Positions 54,301-63,916 of a DNA stretch of 64,000 nucleotides are shown piece after piece; within the stretch, counting starts at the first letter, position 1; each line of letters starts with the position of its first letter. The DNA is taken from the NCBI GenBank assembly GCA_037349105.1, contig JAYJMM010000079.1, positions 1,178,001 to 1,242,000 of the forward strand, written 5' to 3'. Source of the stretch: Limnomonas spitsbergensis. Lineage: Eukaryota > Chlorophyta > Chlorophyceae > Chlamydomonadales. Position numbers and translations under genes: made by a program. The notes below the pieces were generated by a model that was given only the letters and a program-made list of their open reading frames with translations, was not told where the DNA came from and searched no databases.

Positions 54301-57300
54301 GTGCCTGCCAACTCTGACAAGGCTAAGCTCAAGATCTTGATCAAGATGAACCTGCATGGCCTGATCAGCATCGAGGGTGTCGACAACACAATCGAGGTCG
54401 ATGATGAGGTTAGTGGGACAGAGAGGGGTGGGGCATTTATATGCTGGAAAAAAAGGAAGGGAACTTTTGTTTGTGTGTGGTCTGTCTCAACTGCCAATTT
54501 AATCCCTGTCAACTGCCCATAAATCCCTGTGAACCGCCCATTGAATTTCTGTCAATTGCCCATTGAATCCCTGTCAACTTACCATTGGATCCCTGTCAAC
54601 TTACCATTGAATCCCGGTTAACTGCCCATTGAATCCCTGTCAACTGCACATTGAATCCCTGTCAACTGTCCATTGAATCCCTGTCAACTGCCCTTTGAAT
54701 CCCTGTCAACTGCCCTCTGAAAACCTGAGCAGACCGCTGAGGATGCCAAGATGGAGGATGCTGCTGCTGCACCCGCCGCCGCCGCCGACCCGGCGCCGAT
54801 GGAGACAGACGCTGCCGCGCCACCCACCACGGACGCGGCCTCCAAGGACAAGAAGAAGAAGGTCAAGAAGCAGCGGGTGCCCTGCACAGCCTCCGGGGTG
54901 AGTTGGCCAGGGAAGTGGTTCCCTCTGGGTTCTTGCTCAGCTACATCCTTTGGGGCAGCGGGTGCCCTGCACAGCCTCTGGGATGAGTTGGCCAAGGCAG
55001 TGGTTCCCTCTGGGCTCCTCCTCAGCTACATTACTTGGCTACATCCTTTGGGGCAGTGGCTGCCCTGCACAGCCTCCGGGGTGAGAGTAAGCCAGGGAAG
55101 TGGTCCCTTTGGGCTCCTTCTCGGCTACATTACTCGGCTACATCATTTGGGGCAGCGGGTGCCCTGCACAGCCTCCGGGTTGAGTTGACCAAGGTAGTGG
55201 TTCCCTCTGGGCTCCTCCTCAGCTACATTACTCGGCTACATCCTTTGGGGCAGTGGCTGCCCTGCACAGCCTCCGGGGTGAGAGTGGGCCAGGGAAGAGA
55301 TTCCTTCTCAGCTACATTTCCGAACCGCTTACTTTTAGCAGCTAGTGCCTTGTGCAGCGTCTTTGGTGAGTTAGCCAGGGAAGTGGTTAATTGACAGCTA
55401 CATTTCAGGCTGGAGCATGGGATGGATTCTGCTGGGTAACAGCAAGCCAGCCGGAGCTACTGAATGGAAGACAAACTGCTGAGCTTAGATTCTTGTGTCT
55501 GGCTTAGATTGTTGTGTCTGGCTTATTTTGTTGTCCCTGGGGCAGAGAAGTTGTTTTTTCTCAGCTACCTCCCTGAAAGCTGGCTGGAGCTACTGAATAG
55601 AAGACAAACTGACTCACAGCTTAGATTGATGTGTGTCGTGCCCCCATCTGAGCTCTGAGCTTGATTGGTTTGTGCCACTAGAAATTGGATTTTGCCATCA
55701 AATCGTGACCTCTGCCGAACCTTGGTTTTGATATCGGCGCCGTCAGTCTGCCTTGCCTGGATTGTGCGTTTGTTTCAGGGCTGTGCACTTGCGCCGTTAT
55801 TCAGAACTCGGAACCGTGCAAGTAGTTACGGGCCCTTATTGTTTTAAGTAGCTGATTTTGCCTTTCAATTACGGCGACTGAAATTCAGCTACGTAGTTCA
55901 GCCACCGCAAGGACCGTAATCAGCACAGCACTGGTTTGCTTACTTGTTGATCTCCCCTGGGTTGCCTAGGTGGCCGGATACACCCGGAAGGAGCTTGATG
56001 ACTACTTTGAGAAGGAGGGGCAGATGCAAGCCGCAGACAACCTGATGGAGGAGACCAATGTGAAGAAGAACACGCTCGAGGAGTGAGTGTGCATGGGGAG
56101 GGAGAGGGGGGCCAGGCGGAGTAAGCGGGGATGGCAGATGTGCTGAGAGGGTTGTTTGGAAAGAGGGGGGCAGGGGAGTGAGTGTGGACGGGGGGGGGAA
56201 CAGAGGAGAAGGGCTGAGAGAAGTGAGCGGGGGTGGCAGATTTGCTGAGAGGGTTGTGTGGAAAGAGGGGGGCAGGGGAGTGAGTGTTGACGGGGGGGGA
56301 CAGCAGAGGAGAAGGGCTGAGAGAAGTGAGCGGGGGTGGCTGAGGGGCTGGGAAGCTGAGTGGAAGGTGCAGGATCAGAAGAGAGTGGTCAGGAGGGGCG
56401 CAGATGGGCCGGGATGGATATTTTGTGTGTGGGGGGGGTATGCGGGGCAGAAAGGCTGGGGGAGGGAGTGAAGGGGCCAGGGGAAGTGAGCAGGTGGTCA
56501 GCATGGCGGAATGGAGAATTCTTGTGAGCAGGGGGCAGAGGGACCGGTAGGAATTTGTGTGAGAAGGCAGAGGGGCTGGAAGGAATTTTTGTGTGGGGGG
56601 GGGGGGCAGTGCGGCCAGAAGCAGTGAGGGGCTGGGAGGAATTTGTGTGAGGGGGCACAGGGGCTGGGGGGAATTGTGTAAGGAGGCAGAGGGGCTGGGA
56701 GGAATTGTGTAAGGAGGCAGAGGGGCTGGGAGGAATATGTGTGAGAAGGCAGAGGGGCTGGGAGGAATTTGTGTGAGAAGGCAGAGGGGCTGGGAGGAAC
56801 TTGCGAGAGAAGGCAGAGGGGCTGGGGGGAATTCGTGCGACCAGGCTGAGGGGCCGGGAAATAGAAGTGGTGGTCAAGACCTGGATCATGCTGAATGTGG
56901 GGGCGTCATGATGAGTGGGGAGTGTCCAAGACATGTCCAGGGGGGAGCGCTGGGACAGCCTGGACTGAAAAACAAGAAATAAGCACAATAGTTGACTTGT
57001 TTTCTGTGTCGATCCCTACTCAAAACCCTAGTGACCTGCGTTGCTTGGGAAGTTGGTGGACGAGTGACTTTCACAGTGGACGTTGCTGATGCAGATTATG
57101 ATGTTGCGGCTGTGCAGGTACATGTACAGCCTGCGCAACAGGATGCACGACTCATTGGCACCGTTCATCAAGGAGGCTGAGAAGGATGGACTCGCATCCA
57201 CACTTCAGGTAAGGGGTAGAGAAATGTTTGTACTGTGGAGCAAATAGGGCCCGATGTCTTGGGGGACTCCAATCCTTTATGTTTAGCCAGCCTTGATCGT

Positions 57301-59691
57301 TGTTTTATTTCCCAAATCCGAAAGCACTCTTGACCCTCTATGCTCTAAACCATGTTGACCCTCCAAACCCTGACGAAAGATATCTTTTGGCCCTTCAGGT
57401 ATCTTTTGACCCATGGCATCCGTCCCGATATAGCAACTCTTATAGAACCGAGTTGCTATGCTGAGACATGTTGCATCCATGTGTATCGGCAGGTAGCTTT
57501 CTTTCTTTGACATTGACAGGTATTCAGGGTCGTTTTTGTGAAATAACGAAATCGGCGTCCACACTTTTCCACACTTTCCGCCCCCGGAAAAAAATTCGAG
57601 TTCAGATTAACACCCGGGTCAGTTTAAGCTGACGAAAAAAGATTAGGGGTTCGGCTGAACCCGAGCAAAATGAAAAGGTCCCCCAGGACCCTGCTTCAGA
57701 TATCTTTTGACCCTCCGACCCTGACGGAAGGTATCTTTTGGCCATTCAGATATCTGTTGAACCTCCAGAGTCCAGACTCTGACGGGTGATATCTTTTGGC
57801 CATTCAGTTCTTACAAGACCCTGACCCTTCAGTACTAGCAACATTTCAGCAAAGGCTCAGCACACCTGTGATGTGGGCCAAGCGAGACAAAACAGTTTGT
57901 GGATTATCCTCATTATCCACACATTTTTGCACACCTGATGTGCATCTTTTCTAACAGTGTGCCTCTTTTCTCGCCCAGGCCCTTGAGATATCTTTTGACC
58001 CTCTAAACCCTGCTGGACGATACGTTTTTGCCCTTTAAACCCTGAACCCTTAAAACATTTTTACTGTGAAATGCTCACCAATGGCCCACTTGTGATGAGG
58101 GCCAAGCGAACTTATTTCTTCACACCTTGTGTGCCTCTTTCCTTCCCCAGGCTGTGGAGGACTGGCTGTACGACGAGGGTGAGGACGTGACCAAGAGTGT
58201 GTACATCGCCAAGCTGGAGGAGCTCAAGAAAGTCGGTGCCCCTATTGAGTCACGGTAGGTTTCTCCCACAAGAAATTCGGTGCCCCTATTGAGTCACGGG
58301 AGGTCTTTCCTCCTTTATTGTGCAGAGCGCATAGGCAGGGACACAAATTTATTCTTTTGTCAAAGCTTGGGGGTCTTTGAGCCACCCCGTCGTCACGAGA
58401 GGGTGCAGGCACTGCCTTTTGTTTCGCTTTCTGTGTCAATGTCCATCTGGGCCGTTGAGTGACTGTTATCATTTACCCTGACATGCCTGAGCCCGCTCCC
58501 TCCACCCTCAACCCAGACATGCCTAAACCATTCACCCTCTCCCTTGCCTCAACCCTCACCCCTCATCCCCCTTGCCTCAACCCTCCACCTTAAACCCTCA
58601 ACCCTCTCCCTTGCCTAAACCCTCCACCCTGAACCCTCTTCCTTGCTTAAACCCTCTACCTTCAACCCTCTCCCTTGCCTCGACCCTCAACCCAGACATG
58701 CCTAAACCCTCACCCTCAGGCACGATGAGGCACAGACCCGTGGGCCTGCCGCATCCGCCCTCCGACAGACTGCCGAGGCGTACCAGACCTTTGCACGCAG
58801 CTCAGCGGCGCACCACGCGCACATCGACGCCGCTGACAAGCAGGCCGTCCTAGCTGAGGCAGAGGCGGCCCTGAAGTGGCTAGGTGAGTGTGGACCCATT
58901 ATACGGCCCCAAGCTGCGCGGTTTCTCTAACCTCCACGCCCTAATAGGTTATAGCTCTTGAGTGGACCCTAACAAAATGTAGACCTGCTCAAGTTTTAGG
59001 CATGCTGGATTTTATCATGGGGTGAAGACAGGGAGAAGTGGACAGCATGTGGGACAGCTTGCCATGGAATGCTACCTTGCGTGCTGCTCGCGTTACGCAG
59101 ATATGTTTTCTTGTCTCCACAAGTCTATCAAGACGGTATATTTTGTCAGAATGGGACACATCTCTCTGACCGTCTATACCTCCTGTCATGTTTACAAGTC
59201 CACTCGTGTTTTTACCCTATCACCTGCTCCCCATCCTCCTCCCCCCCTAACCTACCACCCCCTCTCCTCGTTCAAACCCTAAACCCTAACCTTCTACCCC
59301 CTCTCCTTGTTCAAACCCTAAACCCTAACCTTCCATCCCCTCTTCTCGTTCAAACCCTAAACCCTAACCCTCCGCCCCCTCTCCTTATTCAAACCCTAAA
59401 CCCTAACCTTCCCCCCTCTCCTTGTCCCAACCCACAGCGGAGAAGGAGGCCCTCCAGGCCAAGCTCACCAAGTGGGAAGAGCCGACGCTGTTGACCAACG
59501 ACATAGTGAAGAAGGCTGCCACGCTAGACCGCGTCTGCAAGCCGATTGCAACCAAGCCGGTGCCCAAGCCCGCTGCGCCGCCGCCTGCGCCTGCGCCCGC
59601 ACCCGAGGCAGAGAAGCCCGCACCTATGGATGCTGACGCGGAGCCCACAGCAGAGCCGGCGGCAGCGGTGGAAGAACCCATGGAGCAATAG
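45379..59691 (+). CDS. HSP110/HSPA4-type chaperone (Hsp70 superfamily), 17 exons, 789 aa
   Basis: Exons: 45379-45448, 45567-45631, 46167-46379, 47672-47829, 48803-48917, 49905-49978, 50242-50356, 50736-50885, 51461-51655, 53135-53335, 54286-54408, 54733-54897, 55970-56082, 57118-57208, 58151-58254, 58720-58883 and 59438-59691. They total 2370 nt and the phase closes throughout. Hsp110 proteins act in the cytosol as nucleotide-exchange factors for Hsp70 and as holdases. Residues 1 to about 385 are the ATPase domain: GIDVGNDTS at the start, [15 protein letters not shown] (171-185), FVDVGH (198-203), [12 protein letters not shown] (222-233), [10 protein letters not shown] (338-347). A beta substrate domain follows, then a Lys/Ala-rich insert (494-548), an alpha-helical domain with [22 protein letters not shown] split by motif (from 573), and an Ala/Pro/Glu tail. 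The lack of an EEVD end fits Hsp110. Intron 6 is GC-AG. Several introns contain exon-edge arrays and family-A elements. Confidence 0.96.
47555..47670 (+). repeat. CCCTCGCTCGCCCAC repeats at the HSP110 exon 4 acceptor
   Basis: About seven units of 14-22 bp form a pyrimidine-rich tract running directly into the acceptor at 47671. Confidence 0.8.
48346..48532 (+). mobile_element. Family-A interspersed element in HSP110 intron 4
   Basis: Runs from CAGTGTTTCTTTTTTCGTGA through ACTCAGCTACATGTCAGCTA, TTTGTGGACAGCCATGC, GGTTTGGTCCCGATC and GATTTGCAGCTGGAAGGAA. It is the cleanest copy of the family in the window. The right terminal repeat is degraded. Confidence 0.88.
48690..48785 (+). repeat. GCATGGCTAACGTCT repeats in HSP110 intron 4
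   Basis: Six copies of a 15-bp unit (GCATGGC.AACGTCT / GCCTGGCCAACATCT) lie just upstream of the exon 5 acceptor region. Confidence 0.85.
50886..51180 (+). repeat. Two copies of the HSP110 exon 8 donor edge
   Basis: The last 50-60 nt of exon 8 (GCCTTTGCGCACCCATCTTC … GATCCCATGGACAGG) with donor GTGAGAT recur at 50968-51027, nearly intact. They recur again, degraded, at 51120-51175, where the motif reads GATCCCATCCCCAGG and the donor GT has become GAGG. The period is about 135-150 bp. Confidence 0.93.
51656..52735 (+). repeat. Thirteen copies of the HSP110 exon 9 donor edge
   Basis: The sequence GCCATGCTCAGCCC.GTCTTCAAG followed by GTAGGAC or GTAGAAC ends exon 9 at 51655. It recurs about every 75-80 bp at about 51720, 51795, 51870, 51949, 52025, 52105, 52180, 52257, 52335, 52413, 52488, 52573 and 52648. 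G-rich spacers (GGGCGGGGCGGAGGGGG) separate the copies. Nearly every copy keeps AAG|GTA, so the intron contains a ladder of decoy donors. Confidence 0.96.
52755..52925 (+). repeat. TATAAGTACTGT-type repeats in HSP110 intron 9
   Basis: Five to six degenerate copies of a unit of about 24-36 bp, CACTGGTATATAAGTACTGT. Confidence 0.75.
52960..53134 (+). repeat. Acceptor-like repeats directly upstream of HSP110 exon 10
   Basis: Four copies of CTCCTCTGACCTAGGT, spaced about 35-45 bp, precede the real acceptor (CTCTTTTGACACGCAGGT). Each unit has a pyrimidine tract and CTAG|G and so resembles a 3' splice site. Confidence 0.88.
53350..53534 (+). mobile_element. Family-A interspersed element in HSP110 intron 10
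   Basis: Runs from GTATGTTCTTTCTTGACTCG through GGCCCCATTTGTGGC and GGTCTGGTCGCAATCGGG to AGACAGAAAAAGAAACACTG. The ends form a short imperfect inverted repeat. It starts only 15 bp after the exon 10 donor. Confidence 0.85.
53570..53800. repeat. Degenerate GCGCGGAGT-spaced A/T-rich repeats
   Basis: A GCGGAGT or GCAGAGT motif recurs at about 53606, 53656, 53715 and 53771, embedded in A/T-rich sequence. It resembles the GCGCAGT-punctuated region at 62840-63510, so the two may be one repeat family. Confidence 0.5.
54495..54725 (+). repeat. About ten 22-23 bp repeats upstream of HSP110 exon 12
   Basis: The unit ATCCCTGTCAACTGCCCATTG plus A or G is tandemly repeated and ends within ten bases of the exon 12 acceptor at 54732. 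Confidence 0.93.
54898..55375 (+). repeat. Five copies of the HSP110 exon 12 donor edge
   Basis: CAGCGGGTGCCCTGCACAGC then CTCCGGGGTGAG, the end of exon 12 and its donor, recurs at about 54955, 55052, 55153, 55251 and (degraded) 55337. The period is about 97-100 bp, with spacers containing CCCTCTGGGCTCCT and CAGCTACATT. Confidence 0.94.
56083..56860 (+). repeat. G-rich arrays beginning at the HSP110 exon 13 donor
   Basis: Units of about 100 bp (56090-56345; GGGGCAGGGGAGTGAGTGT, AGAAGTGAGCGGGGGTGGC) are followed by about 12 units of 30-35 bp (56540-56840; GAGGGGCTGGGAGGAATTTG plus TGTGAGAAGGCA). The first copies reproduce the exon 13 donor context GAGTGAGTGT. Confidence 0.82.
57350..58040 (+). 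repeat. ATATCTTTTGACCCT repeats in HSP110 intron 14
   Basis: Nine or more dispersed copies of GATATCTTTTG.CC.TC with CCCTGAC.GAAGGT, spaced 20-130 bp. Confidence 0.7.
58262..58305 (+). repeat. One copy of the HSP110 exon 15 donor edge
   Basis: CAAGAAATTCGGTGCCCCTA then TTGAGTCACGGGAGGT repeats the exon 15 end at 58226-58260 immediately downstream. The copy has a single-base change at the splice point (GGAGGT for GTAGGT), so it is not a donor. Confidence 0.95.
58490..58718 (+). repeat. AACCCTC-rich repeats upstream of HSP110 exon 16
   Basis: About eight units of CTCTCCCTTGCCT.AACCCTC with AACCCAGACATGCCTAAACC form a pyrimidine/A tract leading to the acceptor at 58719. Confidence 0.82.
59265..59425 (+). 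repeat. Four repeats of about 45-50 bp with AAACCCTAA upstream of HSP110 exon 17
   Basis: The unit CCCCCTCTCCTTGTTCAAAC plus CCTAAACCCTAACCTTC. It contains telomere-type AAACCCT heptamers and ends 12 bp from the acceptor. Confidence 0.9.
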
Positions 59692-60190
59692 ACTGGGATA
59701 CATTCGCTTCATCTGGGATGCATTCGCCTCATTCATCATGTCGTACATTTGTGGCATTGTTGCCGAGGGGGGGGAGAGCGCTAGTGTGACTGTACCGCGG
59801 TGGCCTTGTACTGCCTAGCTTGTGGTCTCGGTGGTGTGACAACTCGGGTGGATCGCCGTGCCTGAGTGCAGCTGATGGTGGATAGTATGCACTCAATGAG
59901 CCTAGGGCAAGGGATAGCAGCAGGCGATAGTAGCCTGGGGGACGCTTCCTGTCACGGACTGCGTTTCGTGCTTATGAGATATTGAACATCAAGTAGCTTG
60001 TTGGGGGAAGAGTGGGGGAGGTGGGGGGGTAGGGGCGAGTGTGGCTACGTGTCCACTAGTGCTGGATGATCGTGTTTTTAATCCAGGGCATCTGAGTTTC
60101 TGCCTGAGGCTCGGTGTGGAAGGGGCGGAGACTCACAAATGGTTGGTAGTGGTGGGGGGAAGTAAGAGAAAGGAAACCCCGCCGTGAAGG
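59692..60190. other. HSP110 3' flank, no gene
   Basis: Probable 3' untranslated and intergenic sequence. Only G-rich stretches (59770-59780, 60004-60035) stand out. Confidence 0.5.
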
Positions 60191-60214
60191 TTGAGATGTA
60201 CATGTACGAGGTGC

Positions 60215-60880
60215 ATGGAGCGCTCGGCCGTCCCCCTCCACCCGGGCCTACTGACACAGTTGGTCCAGTTCCTGAACAGCCGAGCTAGCTCTTCACCCTT
60301 CAAGCCGCTCCTGCACCAACGCGACACATGCCTGGTCTTGTATAGCTGGGCTAGCACTATGCGGGGCAAGGAGGGGGGCCAGCTTTGCCTCCTTGACTTC
60401 TATCAGGTTGATCTGCCACTGTCCCCCGACGGTGTCTTCGTGCCTGGGCATCCCCTTCCGCCTGCCCTGTGTGCCAAACCTACGCATGGCACCAAGACGA
60501 ACAAATCCAGCCGGATCTATCAAGACCCTGTGTTCCTCCGCTTCCATGAGGTCCCCAGGATGTGCTTTTTAACCCGGTTGTGGGCCTTCCTAGGCAACTT
60601 GCTTTCCCCTCGGCCAATCGGTTACCCACTTCGTGTTCCGGCCACAAGCCTCCATCCGGGGATTCTTCAAGAAGGCCCCTTTCAGCAGTCAACTCCCTTG
60701 TTCGCGTCCAGCTCACCCGCATGGGCCAGTTCAACGGGGAAACTGCGCACAGCTTTCGCAGGGGCACTCTGCAACATACTGCTGAACAAGAGGGAGTCCT
60801 TGCCGCAGCCGAGCAGGGCCGTATCAAGAACCCTGCTATTCTGGCCCTTTATCTAGACCCCCATCGGCACCTAGGGGGGG
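60215..60880 (+). pseudogene. Tyrosine recombinase remnant (Crypton/DIRS-like), frameshifted
   Basis: Two overlapping plus-strand frames together give one recombinase-like protein. The first (from about 60215) contains QRDTCLVLYSWASTMRGKEG and LCLLDF, matching the box I arginine region of tyrosine recombinases in eukaryotic mobile elements. The second (from about 60700, another frame) contains ETAHSFRRGTLQ and ALYLDPHRH, matching the box II H-x-x-R region and the tyrosine end. A single frame change around 60690-60710 separates them, so the copy is probably dead, although a programmed frameshift or intron cannot be excluded. No flanking terminal repeats were recognised. The class within tyrosine-recombinase elements is inferred from motif style only. 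Confidence 0.65.
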
Positions 60881-62060
60881 TGAGCCTCAAGTTGCCTGTG
60901 ACTTCCGTTTTCCGGCCATGTTGGCCTAACGGGCTTATACTCAAGTCTTTCTGCCCTTCTTGCCAAATGACTGAGGCTTTGAGCCATCCAGAGAAGTTCA
61001 CTTTATCATTATGTCCCATGTTTGCCCGCTTGGTGTAACATTAGAGCCCGAGGAGCCGTGGTTCTAAACTCATACCGGCCATTCCTTGAAGCGGGTGGGT
61101 GGGTGGCAGCTTTTTACAAGGAATGGACATATAGAAAGGCAACGAACGTGTGTCTGACGTTCACTGTAACTTCAAACAACTGGAATCTGAAAGCGGTATC
61201 CGACTAAAACTGTTGTCCCTGTTCACGCAAGTGGGAAGAGGTCCTTTCACACTTGGCGTAATATCAGCCAGCCTGGCGTTGCCGAAATTGGCATTTTAGT
61301 GTGCGCTACAGATATACTATGCTTGGCAGGCTGTTGGGCAGGCACCAAAAGACATTTGGAGACGCAACCATGACTGGCCTCTACCTGGCATTATTTGAGC
61401 TGGAACAGGCAATCCTTCCGATTTTGCCGCCACTGTTGCTTGCTTCTACATATCACTCTTTATGTACAATGCGTGGGCGCATGCCCAGGCTTCACACAAA
61501 AAGCACTCGGGAGGTTCCGCCAGGTGACCCTTTCATATTTCTTTGAAATCACTGCAAACTCAAAAGTCAAGGATCCGGTTTTGTTTTCAAAAAAATTGTA
61601 ACCTGCTGGCAGGCATGATCCTCTCTTCTGGCTCGCCACATCTCCGGGCCTCCGAGTGCCCCTCCCTCGCGGACAGGGTCCTTGGCACCTTCTTGCCGTT
61701 CACTACACGAGTGCACATCCATCGCGAAAGTCATAAGCGCTCTTCATCACACCTCCCACAACAAGGGCAGCGTTTCCGAGCAGTTCAAAAAGAAAGCACC
61801 CTCAGATGTTCACACATCACACGTTTTATTTCCCAACCCACCCATCCATATTCTGCCAAAGCTCACAGCCATAACGCCACCCAGTAAACAGCTGAGTGAC
61901 TCATTACGCACCTGCCACCCAGACAGCAACTGAATGATTCGGTTAGCAACAGTCCCCTAGGCCACACCAGGATTCGTCACAAATAGACGGCCGCAAGGCG
62001 GCCTGCGGAAGCTGCCAGAGTAGCCTGAAAAAAAATGTCGACACTCGTCAAGGGAACCAT
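60881..62060. other. Unassigned sequence downstream of the recombinase remnant
   Basis: No recognisable domain. Composition is continuous with the recombinase segment up to about 61040, so part may belong to the same decayed element. Confidence 0.35.
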
Positions 62061-62069
62061 GACAGCTGC

Positions 62070-62450
62070 CAGCCAGGATTCCAGTTAGTGAGCAGCCGAG
62101 TCAATCAGCAGCCCCTCGACACATGTCAGGAAGGTCTTCAAAGGTACCAGCCACAATGCCAGTAAATAAAATAAGCCGAGTGATTTGGCAGCCACTAAGC
62201 ACCCGTCTGCTACTCAACACATGTGAAGGTCTTCACAGCTGCCAGCCATGATGCTAGTAAATAAGTAGCCGAGTGAGTTGGCAGCCACTCAGGACCCATC
62301 AGCCACTCAACACATGTCGGGGAGGTCTTCAGAGCTGCCAGCCATGATGCTAGTAAATAAGTAGCCGAGTCAACTGGCAGCCACTCAGGACCCATCAGCC
62401 ACTCAACACGTGTTGGGGAGGTCTTCAGAGCTGCCAACCATGATGCCAGC
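62070..62450. repeat. Tandem repeat of about 90 bp, four copies
   Basis: Each copy has AGCCGAGTGAGTTGGCAGCC, CTCAACACATGTCGGGGAGG and GTCTTCAGAGCTGCCAGCCA. The last two copies are nearly identical. Confidence 0.9.
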
Positions 62451-62499
62451 CAGCAGACAGCCGAGTCAGGCTGCTGCTATCCAATACCCAGCTGCTCTT

Positions 62500-62565
62500 C
62501 GACGGCCAACTTCTATTCGACGGCCAACTGCTATTCGACGGCCAACTGCTAGTCGACGCCTGCCA
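62500..62565. repeat. 20-bp repeat, four copies
   Basis: The unit TCGACGGCCAACTGCTATT follows directly on the 90-bp array. Confidence 0.85.
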
Positions 62566-62759
62566 GGAAAGTCTTGAGGGTTTCATAAGTCCCCCATGAC
62601 ACCTGCAGCCAGTCGGCAACAAAAGGTCAGCAGCCAGGCATTGGCAACAAGTCAGCAATTGTTGTCACTTAACATGCGAGAAACTCAGGGAGATTCTAGC
62701 CTACCACGCGAGAGTGGTATACATATGCTATATAATAGAGGGTGGGTGGGATGGCACTT

Positions 62760-63520
62760 ATTCTCATAAAACCGTACATCGACATAGGGTCCGCACAGCA
62801 AATTTGCAAATTACATTTTCGTCGCACATCAAAACATCAAAATTAAAAAACGGCGCAGCGGCGAATTTTTAATTAAATTTAACGCTGCGCAGCAGATAAT
62901 TTAATTAATGACCGTGCATCAGTTGCGATAATATTAATTTCCGTCCGCGCAGTACTTTCAGCCAGTGCAGTGAAAATCAGTGCTACCCTCGTTTGATGAT
63001 AGGAAGGACATTACACGGTCAGCAAAACTCAGCATGGGCATCCTACTCCTCCGCCAATTCCTTTAGCGCCTCAAGAACCGAACCCTCTGGAGAAGACCAC
63101 CCTGACCGGTTCCTGGTCTCAGGAAATGTGTAGCTGTTGGGGCCCCGCAACGTCAGCAGTCATCAGCACCCATCCCTGCCCCCAGGATCGAGCTTCGCTA
63201 TAGGGACTGGCGTAGGGATCACTGAACGGATGTCGAATCAGACAGTAGCGTGCTAGTGCGCGTTCTTCTATATAATCACTGTTTTTAATTCGTAGCTTCC
63301 ACCCTCAAAATAGTTTTTGGGCACTTGACTGACACCGCGATTTTTGATTTACTATTACCGCGCAGCCCAATGTGTACACAGGCCAATCATCAATTCATTT
63401 TAAACGAAGTCTGTGTCAATCTACGGTACAGAAGGGGTGCGACATGGCACCCAAAAAATACGAAACGATTGGAAGCGCTAAAGAAATGTGGCGCCGCGCA
63501 GTGATTTCAAAATGAGACTT
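62760..63520. other. A/T-rich region punctuated by GCGCAG motifs
   Basis: CGCGCAGT or GCGCAGC recurs at about 62853, 62886, 62948, 63360 and 63497 in an otherwise A/T-rich stretch. GGCGCAGCG (62853-62861) and CGCTGCGC (62883-62890) form an inverted repeat around AATTTTTAATTAAATTT. No gene is seen. Confidence 0.5.
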
Positions 63521-63820
63521 ACCTCTCTTTGAGCCAACGGTGTGAACAAGTGTGAGCGTTGGCAGTCGTCTTCAGTGAGCCAACTTCTTTTGGCTAATGA
63601 CAAGGCTGAAATCGCTAATCCGACTTACTTTCGACTTGCCCTACTGGTCGCCAATGGCTACCACTCGCCTACTACAGAAAGAAAGAAACGCCGTAGCGTG
63701 ACTTCAGGGATACGGCATTTAAAATGCCGTACACCAGAAATCTCGCAGCTCGCCGTATAAAGTATGAACACCGCAGTTTGTTTCTGGACTAAATGATAAG
63801 AGAAGTGCATGCAAACGCAC

Positions 63821-63916
63821 CGCTGCTGCTGGTACGTTGAACATCACACGTGGCTTGATGCCCCGCCACAGCGCTTGCGCCCCTTCGTCGGCCACGATGC
63901 GTCGCATGACCGCCAA
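63821..63916 (-). CDS. Mitochondrial carrier family protein, one exon of a partial gene
   Basis: A 32-codon exon has acceptor AG at 63918-63917 and donor GT at 63820-63819, phase 0 at both ends. It encodes EGAQALWRGIKPRVMFNVPA near its end. The pattern GxxALWRGxxPRVxxxxPxxA is the second-half signature of the SLC25 mitochondrial carrier repeat, membrane proteins that exchange metabolites across the inner mitochondrial membrane. The 5' exons lie beyond the right edge, and no C-terminal exon was recognised to the left, so the transported substrate cannot be named. Confidence 0.8.

Noticed and set aside
63708..63729. Palindrome TACGGCATTTAAAATGCCGTA as a possible regulatory operator
   Set aside because: It is a single short palindrome in unassigned eukaryotic sequence with no supporting context.
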